From Cyanobium sp. Tous-M-B4 (GTDB taxonomy: Bacteria > Cyanobacteriota > Cyanobacteriia > PCC-6307 > Cyanobiaceae): 64,000 bases of DNA. This document shows, one piece after another, positions 34,131 through 43,272 of the stretch; position 1 is the first letter of the stretch; each line of letters starts with the position of its first letter. The notes below the pieces were generated by a model, which made no database searches, had not been told where the DNA came from, and worked only from the letters and a program-made list of their open reading frames with translations. The stretch is taken from NCBI RefSeq assembly GCF_024345395.1, contig NZ_JAGQBA010000001.1, positions 124,001-188,000 on the forward strand, in the 5' to 3' direction. The position numbers and the translations under genes are program-made.

Positions 34131-35359
34131 GGGCGCCGCTCCATCCAGCGCAGCAGGCTCAAGGTGAGCACGCCAATGCCCACCGGCAGGGACGCTTCGT
34201 CGGGAGCGAAGCTGTTGCTGTGCAGCGGCGTGCAGCCCTGAGGCCCCGCCACCCCCAGCCGAAACATGGTGCCGCGGGTGCCATCGAGCAGTTCGGCAAA
34301 ATCCTCCGCTCCCAAAGACGGCTGCTCGAGCCACTGCACCTGCTGGCGACCGAGCAACTCCACCCCAGCTTCAGCCACCAGCTCGGTAAGGGCAGGGTCG
34401 TTGTGCACAGGCGGTGAAATCACCCGATAACGCACCCGGGCCTCACCGCCATGGCCGCGGCAGAGGGCCTGCACCGTGTCTTCGATCCAGCCCGGCAGCT
34501 GGGCGTGCACGTCGGTGTCGAGGCAGCGCACCGTGCCGAGCAGGCGCACATGGTCGGCGATCACGTTGAAGGCCTTACCACCCTCGATCCGCCCGAAACT
34601 CACCACCACCGGGTGCAGGGCATCAAGGCGGCGGCTGATCGCCTCCTGCAGACCACTCACAACCCGCGCCGCAATCCAAATGGCGTCGGTGCTCTGGTGG
34701 GGCCGGGCGCCGTGGCCGCCCTCGCCCAGCACCTCCACCTCCAGCTCACCGGCCGCAGCCGTAAGGCTGCCGCTGCGCACGCCGATCGTGCCCGCCGCCA
34801 GGCTGGGAAACACGTGCACACCAAACAGGGCTGCCACACCGTCCATGGCGCCATCGGCCTTCATCCAGGCCGCCCCCTGGGCCGTTTCCTCAGCGGGCTG
34901 AAACAACAGCCGCACCCGGGCCGTGAGCAGCTCGGGGTGGCGCTCGGCAAGCTCAGCCAGCAGGTAGGCCACCCCCAGTCCCACGGCGGTGTGCAGGTCG
35001 TGGCCGCAGGCATGCATCAAGCCCTGCTGGGTGGAGGCGTAGTCGAGGCCGGTGCGCTCCTCCACAGGCAGGGCATCCATATCCACCCGCAGGGCCACCA
35101 GGGGGGCGGGCAAGCCAGCAGGCCCCTGCTCTGGCCCCAGCTCCGCCAGCACGCCGGTGCGGCCGACACCCTCGCGCACCTGCCAACCCCAGCGCCGCAG
35201 CTCACCTGCCACCAGGGCAGCGGTCTGCTGCTCATGGCCACTGAGCTCGGGATGGCGATGGATATGACGCCGCAACTGGATCAGCTCCGGCAGCACCTCG
35301 GCCAGGGCCTGCTCAAGTCCCAGGGCCTGCCAATTCCAGCTGCAGGGTGTTGCCGTCAT
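34127..35359 (-). CDS. M20-family amidohydrolase / peptidase
   Basis: Predicted 410 residues from the ATG at 35359; the frame is open to 35449 but that would overlap the TPR gene. Metal-binding blocks HACGHDLHTAVGL, then LLFQPAEETAQGAAWM, and a late VHNDPALTELVAEAG and SLGAEDFAELLDG fit the M20D group (IAA-amino acid hydrolases, N-acyl-L-amino acid amidohydrolases), which use two metals to cut amides. Substrate unknown. It follows the TPR gene by 14 bp and overlaps the next gene by 4 bp. Confidence 0.88.
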   Translation of the reverse strand: MTATPCSWNWQALGLEQALAEVLPELIQLRRHIHRHPELSGHEQQTAALVAGELRRWGWQVREGVGRTGVLAELGPEQGPAGLPAPLVALRVDMDALPVEERTGLDYASTQQGLMHACGHDLHTAVGLGVAYLLAELAERHPELLTARVRLLFQPAEETAQGAAWMKADGAMDGVAALFGVHVFPSLAAGTIGVRSGSLTAAAGELEVEVLGEGGHGARPHQSTDAIWIAARVVSGLQEAISRRLDALHPVVVSFGRIEGGKAFNVIADHVRLLGTVRCLDTDVHAQLPGWIEDTVQALCRGHGGEARVRYRVISPPVHNDPALTELVAEAGVELLGRQQVQWLEQPSLGAEDFAELLDGTRGTMFRLGVAGPQGCTPLHSNSFAPDEASLPVGIGVLTLSLLRWMERRP

Positions 35360-35373
35360 TCGAGGGCCATCGA

Positions 35374-36132
35374 TCAAGGGGCCAAAGCGAGAAATTGCGC
35401 CAGAGCTGCCACCGGCTCGGGGGGCCAACGCCGCGTCGCAAGTAACCATTCTTGCTGCCGGTAGCGGGGATCGAGGCCAGAGGCGGCCGCCCAGTTGCTT
35501 TCGGCCTCACCGCGAGCCCCCTTCTGCCAGAGCAGCGCCGTGAGACCAGCTCGGGCATCGGCAAACAGGGGATAGCGGCGGATCAGGTTGCGCAGCTGCC
35601 GCTCGGCCTCGGCGCGATCGCCCAGCTGGAAGGCCGCCAGGGCGGCACTGGAGCGGGCCATGGCGAAGCCTGGCCTAGCCAGGGAAGCGGCCTCAAAGCA
35701 ACTTCGCGCCTCCTGCCAGTCCCCCAGGGAGCCCTGCACGTTGCCGAGGTTGTAGAGGGCCGAGGCGCGCGGTTCACCCGCGTCCTGCGGGGCGCGCTCC
35801 AGGATCCAGCGGTAGTCGGCTTCGGCGGCAGCCCACTGGCCCAAGGCCTCCTCGGCTGTGCCTCGATTGAGATGGGGATCGGGGCTCTCGCCGTCGAGCT
35901 GCATCGCCTTGGTCTGGTCAGCGATAGCGGCGCGGGGATCGCCCAGGGCCAGCTGCACATTGCCCCGATTGCTCCAGGCCGCCGCATCCTCCGGGGCCAC
36001 CTCCAGCACCTGGTTCCAGAGGGGTAGAGCCTCATCAAAGCGCCCCTGCCGACTGGCGCTGAGGGCCTGATCAAACAGCTGGGGCAGCAGCAGCTGCAGG
36101 CCCAGCAGCAAAGAAAACAACGTAGGAATCAT
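35374..36132 (-). CDS. TPR-repeat protein with N-terminal membrane anchor or signal
   Basis: Predicted 252 residues. It begins MIPTLFSLLLGLQLLLPQLF, a signal-like or anchor helix. At least four TPR units follow (ALPLWNQVLEVAPEDAAAWSNRGNVQLALG; AIADQTKAMQLDGESPDPHLNRGT; YRWILERAPQ; ARSCFEAASLARPGFAMARSSAAL). Such proteins are adaptors in the periplasm or at the membrane. It lies 13 bp after the ruvB stop region on the same strand and 14 bp from the M20 peptidase. Confidence 0.8.
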   Translation of the reverse strand: MIPTLFSLLLGLQLLLPQLFDQALSASRQGRFDEALPLWNQVLEVAPEDAAAWSNRGNVQLALGDPRAAIADQTKAMQLDGESPDPHLNRGTAEEALGQWAAAEADYRWILERAPQDAGEPRASALYNLGNVQGSLGDWQEARSCFEAASLARPGFAMARSSAALAAFQLGDRAEAERQLRNLIRRYPLFADARAGLTALLWQKGARGEAESNWAAASGLDPRYRQQEWLLATRRWPPEPVAALAQFLALAP

Positions 36133-36145
36133 GGTTGGCTGCTGG

Positions 36146-37228
36146 TCATGCGGCCGCCTTAGCCGGCCAGCCCAGGTGATTACGGCCCGCCGGGGTAACC
36201 AGCCGTCCCCGGGGGGTGCGCTGCAGAAAACCCAGCTGCAACAGGTAGGGCTCCACCACCGCTTCGAGGGTGGCGGAATCTTCGCCGAGACCGGCGGCCA
36301 GGGTGTCGAGGCCCACGGGGCCGCCGCCGTAGCCCTCGAGCATCAAGGTGAGCAAACGCCGGTCACTGGCATCGAGACCGCGGTCGTCAACGCGGTGCAG
36401 GCTGAGGGCCTCAGCCACCAGGGGCGCACCAATGCAGCCATGACCCCGCACTGAAGCCACATCGCGCACCCGACGCAGCAGTCGATTGGCAATGCGGGGG
36501 GTGCCGCGACAGCGGCGGGCAACTTCCAGGGCGGCCCCGCCCTCCAGCTTGATCTGGAGCAGGCCAGCAGCCCGCTCCACAATTTGCTGAAGCTCATCGA
36601 GTCCGTAAAACTCAAGCCGCTGAATCAGGCCGAAGCGATCCCGCAGCGGTGAACTCAGCGATCCGGCCCGGGTGGTGGCGCCAACAAGCGTGAAAGGTGG
36701 CAGATCCAGGCTGCGGGTGCGGGCCGTCGTGCCCTTACCCACGGTGAGATCGAGGCGGTAATCCTCCATCGCTGGATAAAGAATTTCCTCGGCCACCCTG
36801 TTGAGCCGATGAATCTCGTCAATGAACAGCAGCTCATGGGGCTGCAGGTTCACCAGCAGGCCAACGATGTCGCGGGGGCGCTCCAGGGCCGGGGCGCTGG
36901 TTATGCGGCAGCGCACGCCCAACTCCTCAGCCAGCACCAAAGCCATGGTGGTTTTGCCCAGGCCCGGTGGGCCGTAAAGCAGCACGTGGTCGAGGGCCTC
37001 TTGGCGGGCGCGGGTGGCCTCCACCGCGATGGCCAGCACCTGCTTGAGCTCGCTTTGGCCGATGTAATCGGCAAGGCGCTTGGGGCGGAGACTGTCCTCC
37101 CGGGGCAGGCCACTGGCTGCGGCGGGGACCTCCTCGAGCACGGGAGCGGGGTCCACAAGGCGCGCTGGTGGCTCGTCGCGGCTGGGGCGGCCGCGGGGCG
37201 CCGAGGATCCCGAGGAGACGATGGCCAT
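36146..37228 (-). CDS. ruvB: Holliday junction branch-migration helicase RuvB
   Basis: Predicted 360 residues. The AAA+ domain has Walker [10 protein letters not shown], Walker [11 protein letters not shown] and the arginine-finger region [14 protein letters not shown]; the winged-helix end contains [19 protein letters not shown]. It drives branch migration with RuvA in recombination repair. An N-terminal extension of about 30 Gly/Ser/Pro-rich residues precedes [11 protein letters not shown], as in other cyanobacteria. Divergent from smpB, 62 bp away. Confidence 0.96.
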   Translation of the reverse strand: MAIVSSGSSAPRGRPSRDEPPARLVDPAPVLEEVPAAASGLPREDSLRPKRLADYIGQSELKQVLAIAVEATRARQEALDHVLLYGPPGLGKTTMALVLAEELGVRCRITSAPALERPRDIVGLLVNLQPHELLFIDEIHRLNRVAEEILYPAMEDYRLDLTVGKGTTARTRSLDLPPFTLVGATTRAGSLSSPLRDRFGLIQRLEFYGLDELQQIVERAAGLLQIKLEGGAALEVARRCRGTPRIANRLLRRVRDVASVRGHGCIGAPLVAEALSLHRVDDRGLDASDRRLLTLMLEGYGGGPVGLDTLAAGLGEDSATLEAVVEPYLLQLGFLQRTPRGRLVTPAGRNHLGWPAKAAA

Positions 37229-37290
37229 GCAGCGAGGGTACCGGGGGCTCCCTAGGGTCGGGAGATCAAGGGGACGGTTGCGGAGCAGCG

Positions 37291-37788
37291 ATGGCCAAGG
37301 GCGGGGGCAAGAAGAGCGCTAAGGCCCAGCGCGATGCCGCCAACAAGCTGCTGGCCGACAACCGCTTTGCGCGGCACCAATACGAAATCCTCGAAACCCT
37401 GGAGTGCGGCCTCGAGCTATTTGGCACCGAGGTGAAGTCGATCCGGGCCGGGCAGTCAAATCTGCGCGATGGCTTCTGCCTGATTCGCAAAGGAGAACTG
37501 CAGCTTCACAACGTGCACATTTCGCCCCACAGCCACGCGGGCGCGTTTTTCAACCATGAGCCGTTGCGAGTGCGCAAATTGCTGGCCCACCGCCGCGAAA
37601 TTGACAAATTGCGGATTGGCCTAGATCAAAAAGGCCTCACCCTGATCCCCCTGAACCTGCACCTCAAGGGCTCCTGGATCAAGCTGACAATCGGTTTAGC
37701 CAAGGGCCGCAAGCTGCACGACAAGCGTCACGAGGAGCGGCGCAAGCAGGACATCAAGGACGCCAAGGCCGCAATCGCCCGGCTCTGA
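37291..37788 (+). CDS. smpB: SsrA-binding protein SmpB
   Basis: Predicted 165 residues. It binds tmRNA to rescue stalled ribosomes. The core matches throughout: [39 protein letters not shown] and [22 protein letters not shown], with the usual lysine-rich tail. The ATG at 37291 gives [11 protein letters not shown]; the upstream frame is antisense to the ruvB start. tmRNA itself is not in the window. It converges with the membrane kinase gene after 52 bp. Confidence 0.96.
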   Translation: MAKGGGKKSAKAQRDAANKLLADNRFARHQYEILETLECGLELFGTEVKSIRAGQSNLRDGFCLIRKGELQLHNVHISPHSHAGAFFNHEPLRVRKLLAHRREIDKLRIGLDQKGLTLIPLNLHLKGSWIKLTIGLAKGRKLHDKRHEERRKQDIKDAKAAIARL

Positions 37789-37840
37789 ATTGGGGGGCCG
37801 GAGCGCCCGACCTACCCGCCCATACGCCTTCCGGCTGGAG

Positions 37841-39829
37841 TCAGTTCACTGGCGGTGGTACGGGCGGCAGGGGATCGGCGGCGGGCGCGGGCACGGCCGG
37901 AGCCTGGGGAGGCTCTAGCTGGGGCGCCGGCGCCTGCGGTGATGGTTCGGGGACGGTCACCGGCGGCGTCTCGACAGGGGGCGGATCGGCCCGCAACGAC
38001 AGGGTGATCAGGGCCGGCGCCACGCCCTCGTTGGTTACCAGAAGCTGCACTGGGGAGTTCTTCTGCTCCCCCAAACTGACCACCCGCAGGGGCCCCTTGG
38101 CTTCCAGCAGCTCGCCATCGGCACTAAACACACTCATTTGCATCAAGGGCGAGCCATTCACGCCCAGCACCAGGCGATAGCCCGGCGGCAACCGCACCGG
38201 GAACAGCCGGGCACCACCAGCTTCTACCTGGGCTGAAATCACCTGGGTTGCCTGGGCCTGGGCCTGAATCGCCTCGATCTGCACGTTGGCCAGGCCCTGC
38301 TCCGCCGCGGCAAACCACAGCTGGCGAAAGGGCTCGGCCGGGATGTCAGCGCCGGGGCGGCCGGGCAGCAGGCTCTGGGCACTGCCCGAAACCAGCTGGC
38401 GCAACACCGCTGAGCTAAGTCCCTGATTAACCAGGGCCTGCTGACGCCTCTCCCAGTCACCGTTTGTGTAGGAACCCAGACGGCGCCGAATCTCGAGGGG
38501 TAGCTGCTCCACCCGAGCCAGCCACTCCTCTGCAAGCTCATTCCAAACCTTGCGCAGGGGAGAGTCGTCGAGAGAATCGCTGGGCAGGCGACCGCCCCGC
38601 TCCGGAAACTGGGCCAGCAGGCTGGCATCCACCAACTTCAAGAACCAGCCCCGATCCACCTGCATGGCCCGCAGCCGGTTAAGCAGCTGCTGGCGCTGAT
38701 CCACCTCCGCCGGCGGCAGGCTGTTGGGCAACTGCAGGGCCGCATCGGGAACGGGCATGGTCAAGCGACCGCGGCTCAGCCACCACCAGCCCAGGGCAGT
38801 GCCCACGACCGCCGACAGCACCAGGGCAATCACAACCGGCCAGACGCCGCCTTCAGCGACCTCCTCGCGCTCCTCCAAGCGGCTACGCAGCACGGGAGAA
38901 GGCGGTGGGGGCAGCTGGACCGGCTCCGGAGAGGATTCAACAGGAACTTCAGGTGCTGCAGGCGCTTCAGGTGCTGGTGCTGGAGGTGGTGGTGGCACCA
39001 AAGCGACGGTGCGGTCGGCGCGGGGCACCGGACCGGTGCTCTCTGGCATGGGTATGGCCTGGAAGGCAGCCAGGGCCTGGGAGGCGGAAGCAAAGCGTTC
39101 GCCGGGCTGGCGCTCCAGCAGGCGGCTGATTTGGGCCTGCAAGGCCGGTTCAGCAGTGAGGGCCGCCGGCCAGCGCCAGGCCATGGTGACCGGATCCAGT
39201 AGCCGGGCGGGCTCCTCGCCGCTGAGCAGCACCAGGGCCACCACCCCGAGGGCATGCAGATCCATCCAGGGCTCGGGATCGGCGACCCGAGCCCGCTCGG
39301 GTGGGGCGTAGCCCGGGGTGGCGGCGGCCGTGCCTGCCACCAGGCCGAAATCGAGCAGCACCGGCAGCCCGTCGCTGTCGCGGCGCAACAGGTTGGCGGG
39401 GCTGAGGTCGCCGTGCACCAGTGCCTGGCTATGCAACACGGCCAGCACCGGCAGCAGCTGGCGCAGCAGCAGCAGCACCTCACCGGCACCGAAGACCAAC
39501 TGGCGCTCGGCACGGGCCTGCAGCAGCAGTTGGTAGGTGCGGCCGGCCTGCCATTCGCGCACCAGCCACAAACCCTCCTGGGCCTGGATGGCCGCCCCGA
39601 GCCGGGGCACCTGGGGATGGAGCAGCCCCTGCAGCCGGCCCCAGAGCTGGCGCGCCCGAGCCGGGTCGATAGCTGGACCCAGCAGCCGCAAGGCCATCGG
39701 CGCCTCGGCGGCTAGCTGATCGCTAGCGCGCCAGAGTTCCCCCTGGGGAGCCTCTGCCGGCGGGGCGGAGCTGAGGCGTTGCTCGAGCCGGTAGCGCTCG
39801 CCGATCAACTGACCCACCTGCACCGCCAT
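37841..39829 (-). CDS. Membrane-anchored serine/threonine protein kinase-like protein
   Basis: Predicted 662 residues. Order: kinase domain (13-255), Pro/Ala-rich linker (279-312), membrane helix WPVVIALVLSAVVGTALGWWW (about 330-350), and a 300-residue outer domain with Gln-rich helices and a proline-rich tail. The kinase has VHGDLSPANLL (H139-D141-N146), DFG at 160-162 and TPGYAPPERA. At the usual VALK lysine it reads MALRLL (R48), and the glycine loop is degenerate, so activity is uncertain. It shares one base with the cysK stop (TGATG at 39827-39831), so its translation is probably coupled to cysK. Confidence 0.82.
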   Translation of the reverse strand: MAVQVGQLIGERYRLEQRLSSAPPAEAPQGELWRASDQLAAEAPMALRLLGPAIDPARARQLWGRLQGLLHPQVPRLGAAIQAQEGLWLVREWQAGRTYQLLLQARAERQLVFGAGEVLLLLRQLLPVLAVLHSQALVHGDLSPANLLRRDSDGLPVLLDFGLVAGTAAATPGYAPPERARVADPEPWMDLHALGVVALVLLSGEEPARLLDPVTMAWRWPAALTAEPALQAQISRLLERQPGERFASASQALAAFQAIPMPESTGPVPRADRTVALVPPPPPAPAPEAPAAPEVPVESSPEPVQLPPPPSPVLRSRLEEREEVAEGGVWPVVIALVLSAVVGTALGWWWLSRGRLTMPVPDAALQLPNSLPPAEVDQRQQLLNRLRAMQVDRGWFLKLVDASLLAQFPERGGRLPSDSLDDSPLRKVWNELAEEWLARVEQLPLEIRRRLGSYTNGDWERRQQALVNQGLSSAVLRQLVSGSAQSLLPGRPGADIPAEPFRQLWFAAAEQGLANVQIEAIQAQAQATQVISAQVEAGGARLFPVRLPPGYRLVLGVNGSPLMQMSVFSADGELLEAKGPLRVVSLGEQKNSPVQLLVTNEGVAPALITLSLRADPPPVETPPVTVPEPSPQAPAPQLEPPQAPAVPAPAADPLPPVPPPVN

Positions 39830-40830
39830 CAGCCCACCTCCAGCGAGGGCCGCAGGGGTTGGTGTAACCCCTTGCCCGCCAGCCAATCGGCGTCATAGAG
39901 CCGAGATCGGTAGCGATCACCGCTATCGCACAACACGGTCACGATCGTGTGGCCAGGACCAAGCCGCCGGGCCGTTTCCACCGCCGCGGCCACATTGATG
40001 CCCACCGAGCCGCCCAAAAACAAGCCCTCCTGCCACAGCAGCTGATAGATCGTCTCGAGCGCGGTCTGGTCGTCGATGCGCACGGCATCATCGATGGGAG
40101 CACCCTCCAGGTTGGCGGTAACGCGGCTGTTGCCAATCCCCTCGGTAATCGAACTTCCCTCACTGACCAGCTCACCCCGGCTGGCCCAGCTGTGTAGGGC
40201 GCTGCCGTGGGGGTCGGCCAGCACGCAGCGCACGGCTGGGTTTTGCTGCTTCAGATACAGGGCAACACCGGCATAGGTGCCGCCGGTGCCAGTGGCCGCC
40301 ACCCAGGCATCCACCGCCCCATCGGTTTGCTGCCAGATCTCCGGACCGGTGGAGTTGAAGTGAGCGCGGCGGTTAGCCAGGTTGTCGAACTGGTTCGCCC
40401 ACACGGCCCCGGGCGTTTCAGCGGCGATACGGCCCGAAAGCCGCACGTAGTTGTTGGGGTCGCGGTAAGGCACCGCCGGCACCGTGCGCACCTCGGCGCC
40501 GAGGCTGCGCAGCAGGCCGATCTTCTCGGCCGACTGGGTGTCGGGGATCACGATCAGGGCCCGATAGCCGCGGGCGTTGCAGAGGTGGGTGAGGCCAATG
40601 CCGGTGTTACCAGCGGTGCCCTCCACCACGGTTCCCCCAGGCTGCAGCAGCCCCTGCTCCTCCGCCTCCAGCAGGATCCCCAGAGCGGCGCGATCCTTCA
40701 CCGACCCCCCAGGATTCATGAACTCGGCCTTGCCGAGGATCTCGCAGCCCGTTTGCTCGCTCAGGGCATTGAGCCGGATCAGGGGCGTGTTGCCAACGGC
40801 GCCCACGAACCCTGAAGTGATGCCGGCCAT
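39829..40830 (-). CDS. cysK: Cysteine synthase (O-acetylserine sulfhydrylase)
   Basis: Predicted 333 residues. It makes cysteine from O-acetylserine and sulfide with PLP. Seen: NPGGSVKDRAAL with the PLP lysine, VEGTAGNTGIGLTHLC, ATGTGGTYAGV phosphate loop, and LCDSGDRYRSRLYD near the C-terminus. The last motif differs from the CysK canonical GERYLS and is nearer to the CysK2/cystathionine-synthase-like branch, so the exact subgroup is open. The stop overlaps the kinase start. It is divergent from egtB across 81 bp. Confidence 0.88.
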   Translation of the reverse strand: MAGITSGFVGAVGNTPLIRLNALSEQTGCEILGKAEFMNPGGSVKDRAALGILLEAEEQGLLQPGGTVVEGTAGNTGIGLTHLCNARGYRALIVIPDTQSAEKIGLLRSLGAEVRTVPAVPYRDPNNYVRLSGRIAAETPGAVWANQFDNLANRRAHFNSTGPEIWQQTDGAVDAWVAATGTGGTYAGVALYLKQQNPAVRCVLADPHGSALHSWASRGELVSEGSSITEGIGNSRVTANLEGAPIDDAVRIDDQTALETIYQLLWQEGLFLGGSVGINVAAAVETARRLGPGHTIVTVLCDSGDRYRSRLYDADWLAGKGLHQPLRPSLEVG

Positions 40831-40911
40831 ATCCGCGTGCGTTGCGTGGCGGGATCGTAGGCAAGGTCCCTAAGGTCGGGCCTGAATTAGCCCCAGATTG
40901 GCGGCAGCGGC

Positions 40912-42063
40912 ATGGGGCAGGAGCTGAAGGCGCGCTACGCGCAGGTGCGCCAACGCAGCGTCGAATTGGTGGCTCCCCTGCAGCCCGAAGACGTCTGCCT
41001 GCAGGGCATGGCCGATGCCAGCCCGCCCAAGTGGCACCTGGGCCACACCACCTGGTTTTTTGAGCAGTTTGTGCTGCGTAGCCCAGTGTCGCCGGACGCC
41101 TGGGGCTTTCTTTTCAACAGCTATTACGACTCAGTAGGAGCCCGCCACCCCCGGCCCCAGCGGGGCCTACTCACCCGGCCAGCCCTGGCCGAGGTGCTGG
41201 CCTGGCGGCAGCGGCTGGATGGGGCCCTGCTCAGCCTGTTGGAGCAGCTTGAGCCGGGCGATCCCCGGCTGGAGCTGGTGGAACTGGGGCTGCAGCACGA
41301 GCAGCAGCACCAGGAGCTGCTGCTGATGGACCTGCTGGATGGCTTCAGCCGCAACCCACTCGAGCCGGCATATGGCTCAGAGCCGGAGGCTGCCTATCAG
41401 GCGAGCGTTGCCCAAGAGCCCACCTGGCTGCAGCACGAGGGGGGGCTGGTGGAGATCGGCCATCCAGGTGGCAGCTTTCATTTCGACAACGAGGCGCCCA
41501 GGCATCGCCAGTGGCTCGAACCCTTTGCGCTTAGCTCCCGCTTGGTGAGCAACGGCGAATTTGCAACCTTCATTGCCGATGGCGGCTACAAGAGGCCGGA
41601 GCTGTGGATGAGCGAGGGCTGGGCGGTGGCGCAAGCCCGGGGCTGGCAGGGACCGCGCTACTGGCGCGACGGCGAGGAATTTTCTCTGGCGGGGCGTCAG
41701 CCGCGGCGCTCCGAGCTGCCGGTGCGGCACCTGAGCTGGTTTGAAGCCGATGCCTACGCCCGCTGGGCGGGTGCCCGGCTGCCAGGCGAGGCCGAATGGG
41801 AGCTGCTGGCACCCCAACTGGAGCAGGCCTTCGGGGTGCTCTGGCAGTGGAGCGCCAGCCCCTACCGGCCCTACCCGGGCTTCGCGCCGGCAGCCGGGGC
41901 GGTGGGGGAATACAACGGCAAGTTCATGAGTTCCCAGATGGTGCTGCGCGGCAGCTGCTTTCTCACCCCGCCTGGCCACGAACGGCTCACCTACCGCAAC
42001 TTCTATCCACCGGCGAGCCGCTGGCTGGCCGGTGGCCTACGCCTAGCCCGCGATGGCGGCTGA
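40912..42063 (+). CDS. egtB: Ergothioneine biosynthesis iron oxygenase EgtB
   Basis: Predicted 383 residues, a DinB-like domain followed by an FGE/SumF-like domain. The iron ligands fit H45 (KWHLGHTTWF) and H129/H133 (LQHEQQHQELLL). The FGE part has PVRHLSWFEADAYARWAGARLPGEAEWE and the end FYPPASRWLAGGLRLAR. It joins a sulfur donor to hercynine with oxygen. Whether it uses gamma-glutamylcysteine or cysteine cannot be read here. It is the first of four plus-strand genes in a row and is divergent from cysK. Confidence 0.93.
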   Translation: MGQELKARYAQVRQRSVELVAPLQPEDVCLQGMADASPPKWHLGHTTWFFEQFVLRSPVSPDAWGFLFNSYYDSVGARHPRPQRGLLTRPALAEVLAWRQRLDGALLSLLEQLEPGDPRLELVELGLQHEQQHQELLLMDLLDGFSRNPLEPAYGSEPEAAYQASVAQEPTWLQHEGGLVEIGHPGGSFHFDNEAPRHRQWLEPFALSSRLVSNGEFATFIADGGYKRPELWMSEGWAVAQARGWQGPRYWRDGEEFSLAGRQPRRSELPVRHLSWFEADAYARWAGARLPGEAEWELLAPQLEQAFGVLWQWSASPYRPYPGFAPAAGAVGEYNGKFMSSQMVLRGSCFLTPPGHERLTYRNFYPPASRWLAGGLRLARDGG

Positions 42064-42064
42064 C

Positions 42065-43018
42065 ATGCAACTAATCGACCTCCACCCCGAACCGGCAGAC
42101 ATGCGGCGGCTAGTGCGCGAGGGCATGGCCCAGCAACCGCGTCAGCTGCCGGCCTGGCTGCTGTACGACGCCGAAGGCTCACGGCTGTTTGAGGCGATCT
42201 GCGAGCAGCCGGAATACGGGCTCACCCGCACCGAAACCGCCCTGCTGGAAGCGCGGGCGCCTGAGCTGGCAGCAGCGCTGGGAGCAGGGGTGCTGGTGGA
42301 GTTTGGCGCCGGCAATGCCCGCAAAGTGGGGCCCCTGCTCAAGGCGCTGCTGCCACCGGCCTACGTAGCCCTTGACATCAGCGCCGACCATCTCCAGCAA
42401 AGCTGCGTGGACCTGCAGGCGCGCCACCCGGCAGTGCCCGTGCTCGGCATCTGCTGCGACTACAGCGCCCTGCGGCAGCTGCCAGAGCACCCCTTACTCA
42501 GCGGCCGGCGGCTCCTGGGTTTCTATCCCGGCAGCTCAATCGGCAACTTCAGCCCCGAGGAAGCGCAGGCGCTGCTGCGGCAGCTGGGCCAACTGCTGGG
42601 CCCCGGCGCCAGGCTGCTGATCGGCATCGACCAGCCCAAAGCCGTGGAGCGGCTGGAGGCCGCCTACAACGATGCCGCCGGAGTTTCAGCCGCCTTTGCC
42701 CGCAACCTGCTGGTGCGCCTCAACCGCGACCTAGCGGGCAACTTCGACCCCGACGCCTTCGCCTACAGCGCGCGGTGGCAACCCGAGCACAGCCGCATCG
42801 CCATGGCCCTGATGAGCCGCCAGGCCCAGTCGGTGCAGCTGGCGGGCGAGATCTGGAATTTCGCCGCAGGGGAGCCGCTGATCACCGAGTACAGCGTCAA
42901 ATACGGCCCGGCGGAATTCACCGCCCTAGCTGAACGGGCCGGCTGGCGACCGCTGGGGCGTTGGAGCGATCCCGCCGACGACCTTTCGCTGCACCTGCTG
43001 GTGACGGCAGACTCCTGA
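42065..43018 (+). CDS. egtD: L-histidine N-alpha-methyltransferase EgtD
   Basis: Predicted 317 residues (an in-frame ATG at 42053 adds four). It trimethylates histidine to hercynine with SAM. Seen: LVEFGAGNARKVGPLLKAL SAM-binding loop, FYPGSSIGNFSPEEA and the late ITEYSVKYGPAEF, all hallmarks of the EgtD family (DUF2260-type). It follows egtB without a gap and precedes two small genes. Only EgtB and EgtD are present; no EgtA, EgtC or EgtE homologue is in this window. Confidence 0.93.
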   Translation: MQLIDLHPEPADMRRLVREGMAQQPRQLPAWLLYDAEGSRLFEAICEQPEYGLTRTETALLEARAPELAAALGAGVLVEFGAGNARKVGPLLKALLPPAYVALDISADHLQQSCVDLQARHPAVPVLGICCDYSALRQLPEHPLLSGRRLLGFYPGSSIGNFSPEEAQALLRQLGQLLGPGARLLIGIDQPKAVERLEAAYNDAAGVSAAFARNLLVRLNRDLAGNFDPDAFAYSARWQPEHSRIAMALMSRQAQSVQLAGEIWNFAAGEPLITEYSVKYGPAEFTALAERAGWRPLGRWSDPADDLSLHLLVTADS

Positions 43019-43035
43019 CATCAGGCAGGAGAACC

Positions 43036-43272
43036 ATGGGTCGTGAGGAGCAACGGGCTGCCATGCGGCAGGTGCGCGAGGGCCTGATCGCCGAGCTGGA
43101 GGAGCTGTATCGAGGCGCTTTTGATCGCATAGGCAGCCAGGACCTGGGTGAAGGGGCAATCGCCCGACTCACCCAGCTGCTGCTGCGCTCCCGCGAAGCG
43201 GCGATCACACCGCTGCAGCAAGAGATCGAGGCGCCATTGATCACCACGCCCGCCGGGCAGCCCGCCCCGTGA
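43036..43272 (+). CDS. Small protein of the egt cluster, unknown (78 residues)
   Basis: The ATG at 43036 follows AGGAG by four bases, a good ribosome-binding site. It begins MGREEQRAAMRQVREGLIAE and is helical and acidic in the first 60 residues (ELEELYRGAFDRIGSQDLGEG, LTQLLLRSREAAITPLQQEIE), with a proline-rich tail. Its GTGA stop overlaps the start of the next gene, so the two are coupled. I recall proteins of this type being named hercynine metabolism small protein in cyanobacterial genomes; this was not verified. Confidence 0.75.
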   Translation: MGREEQRAAMRQVREGLIAELEELYRGAFDRIGSQDLGEGAIARLTQLLLRSREAAITPLQQEIEAPLITTPAGQPAP

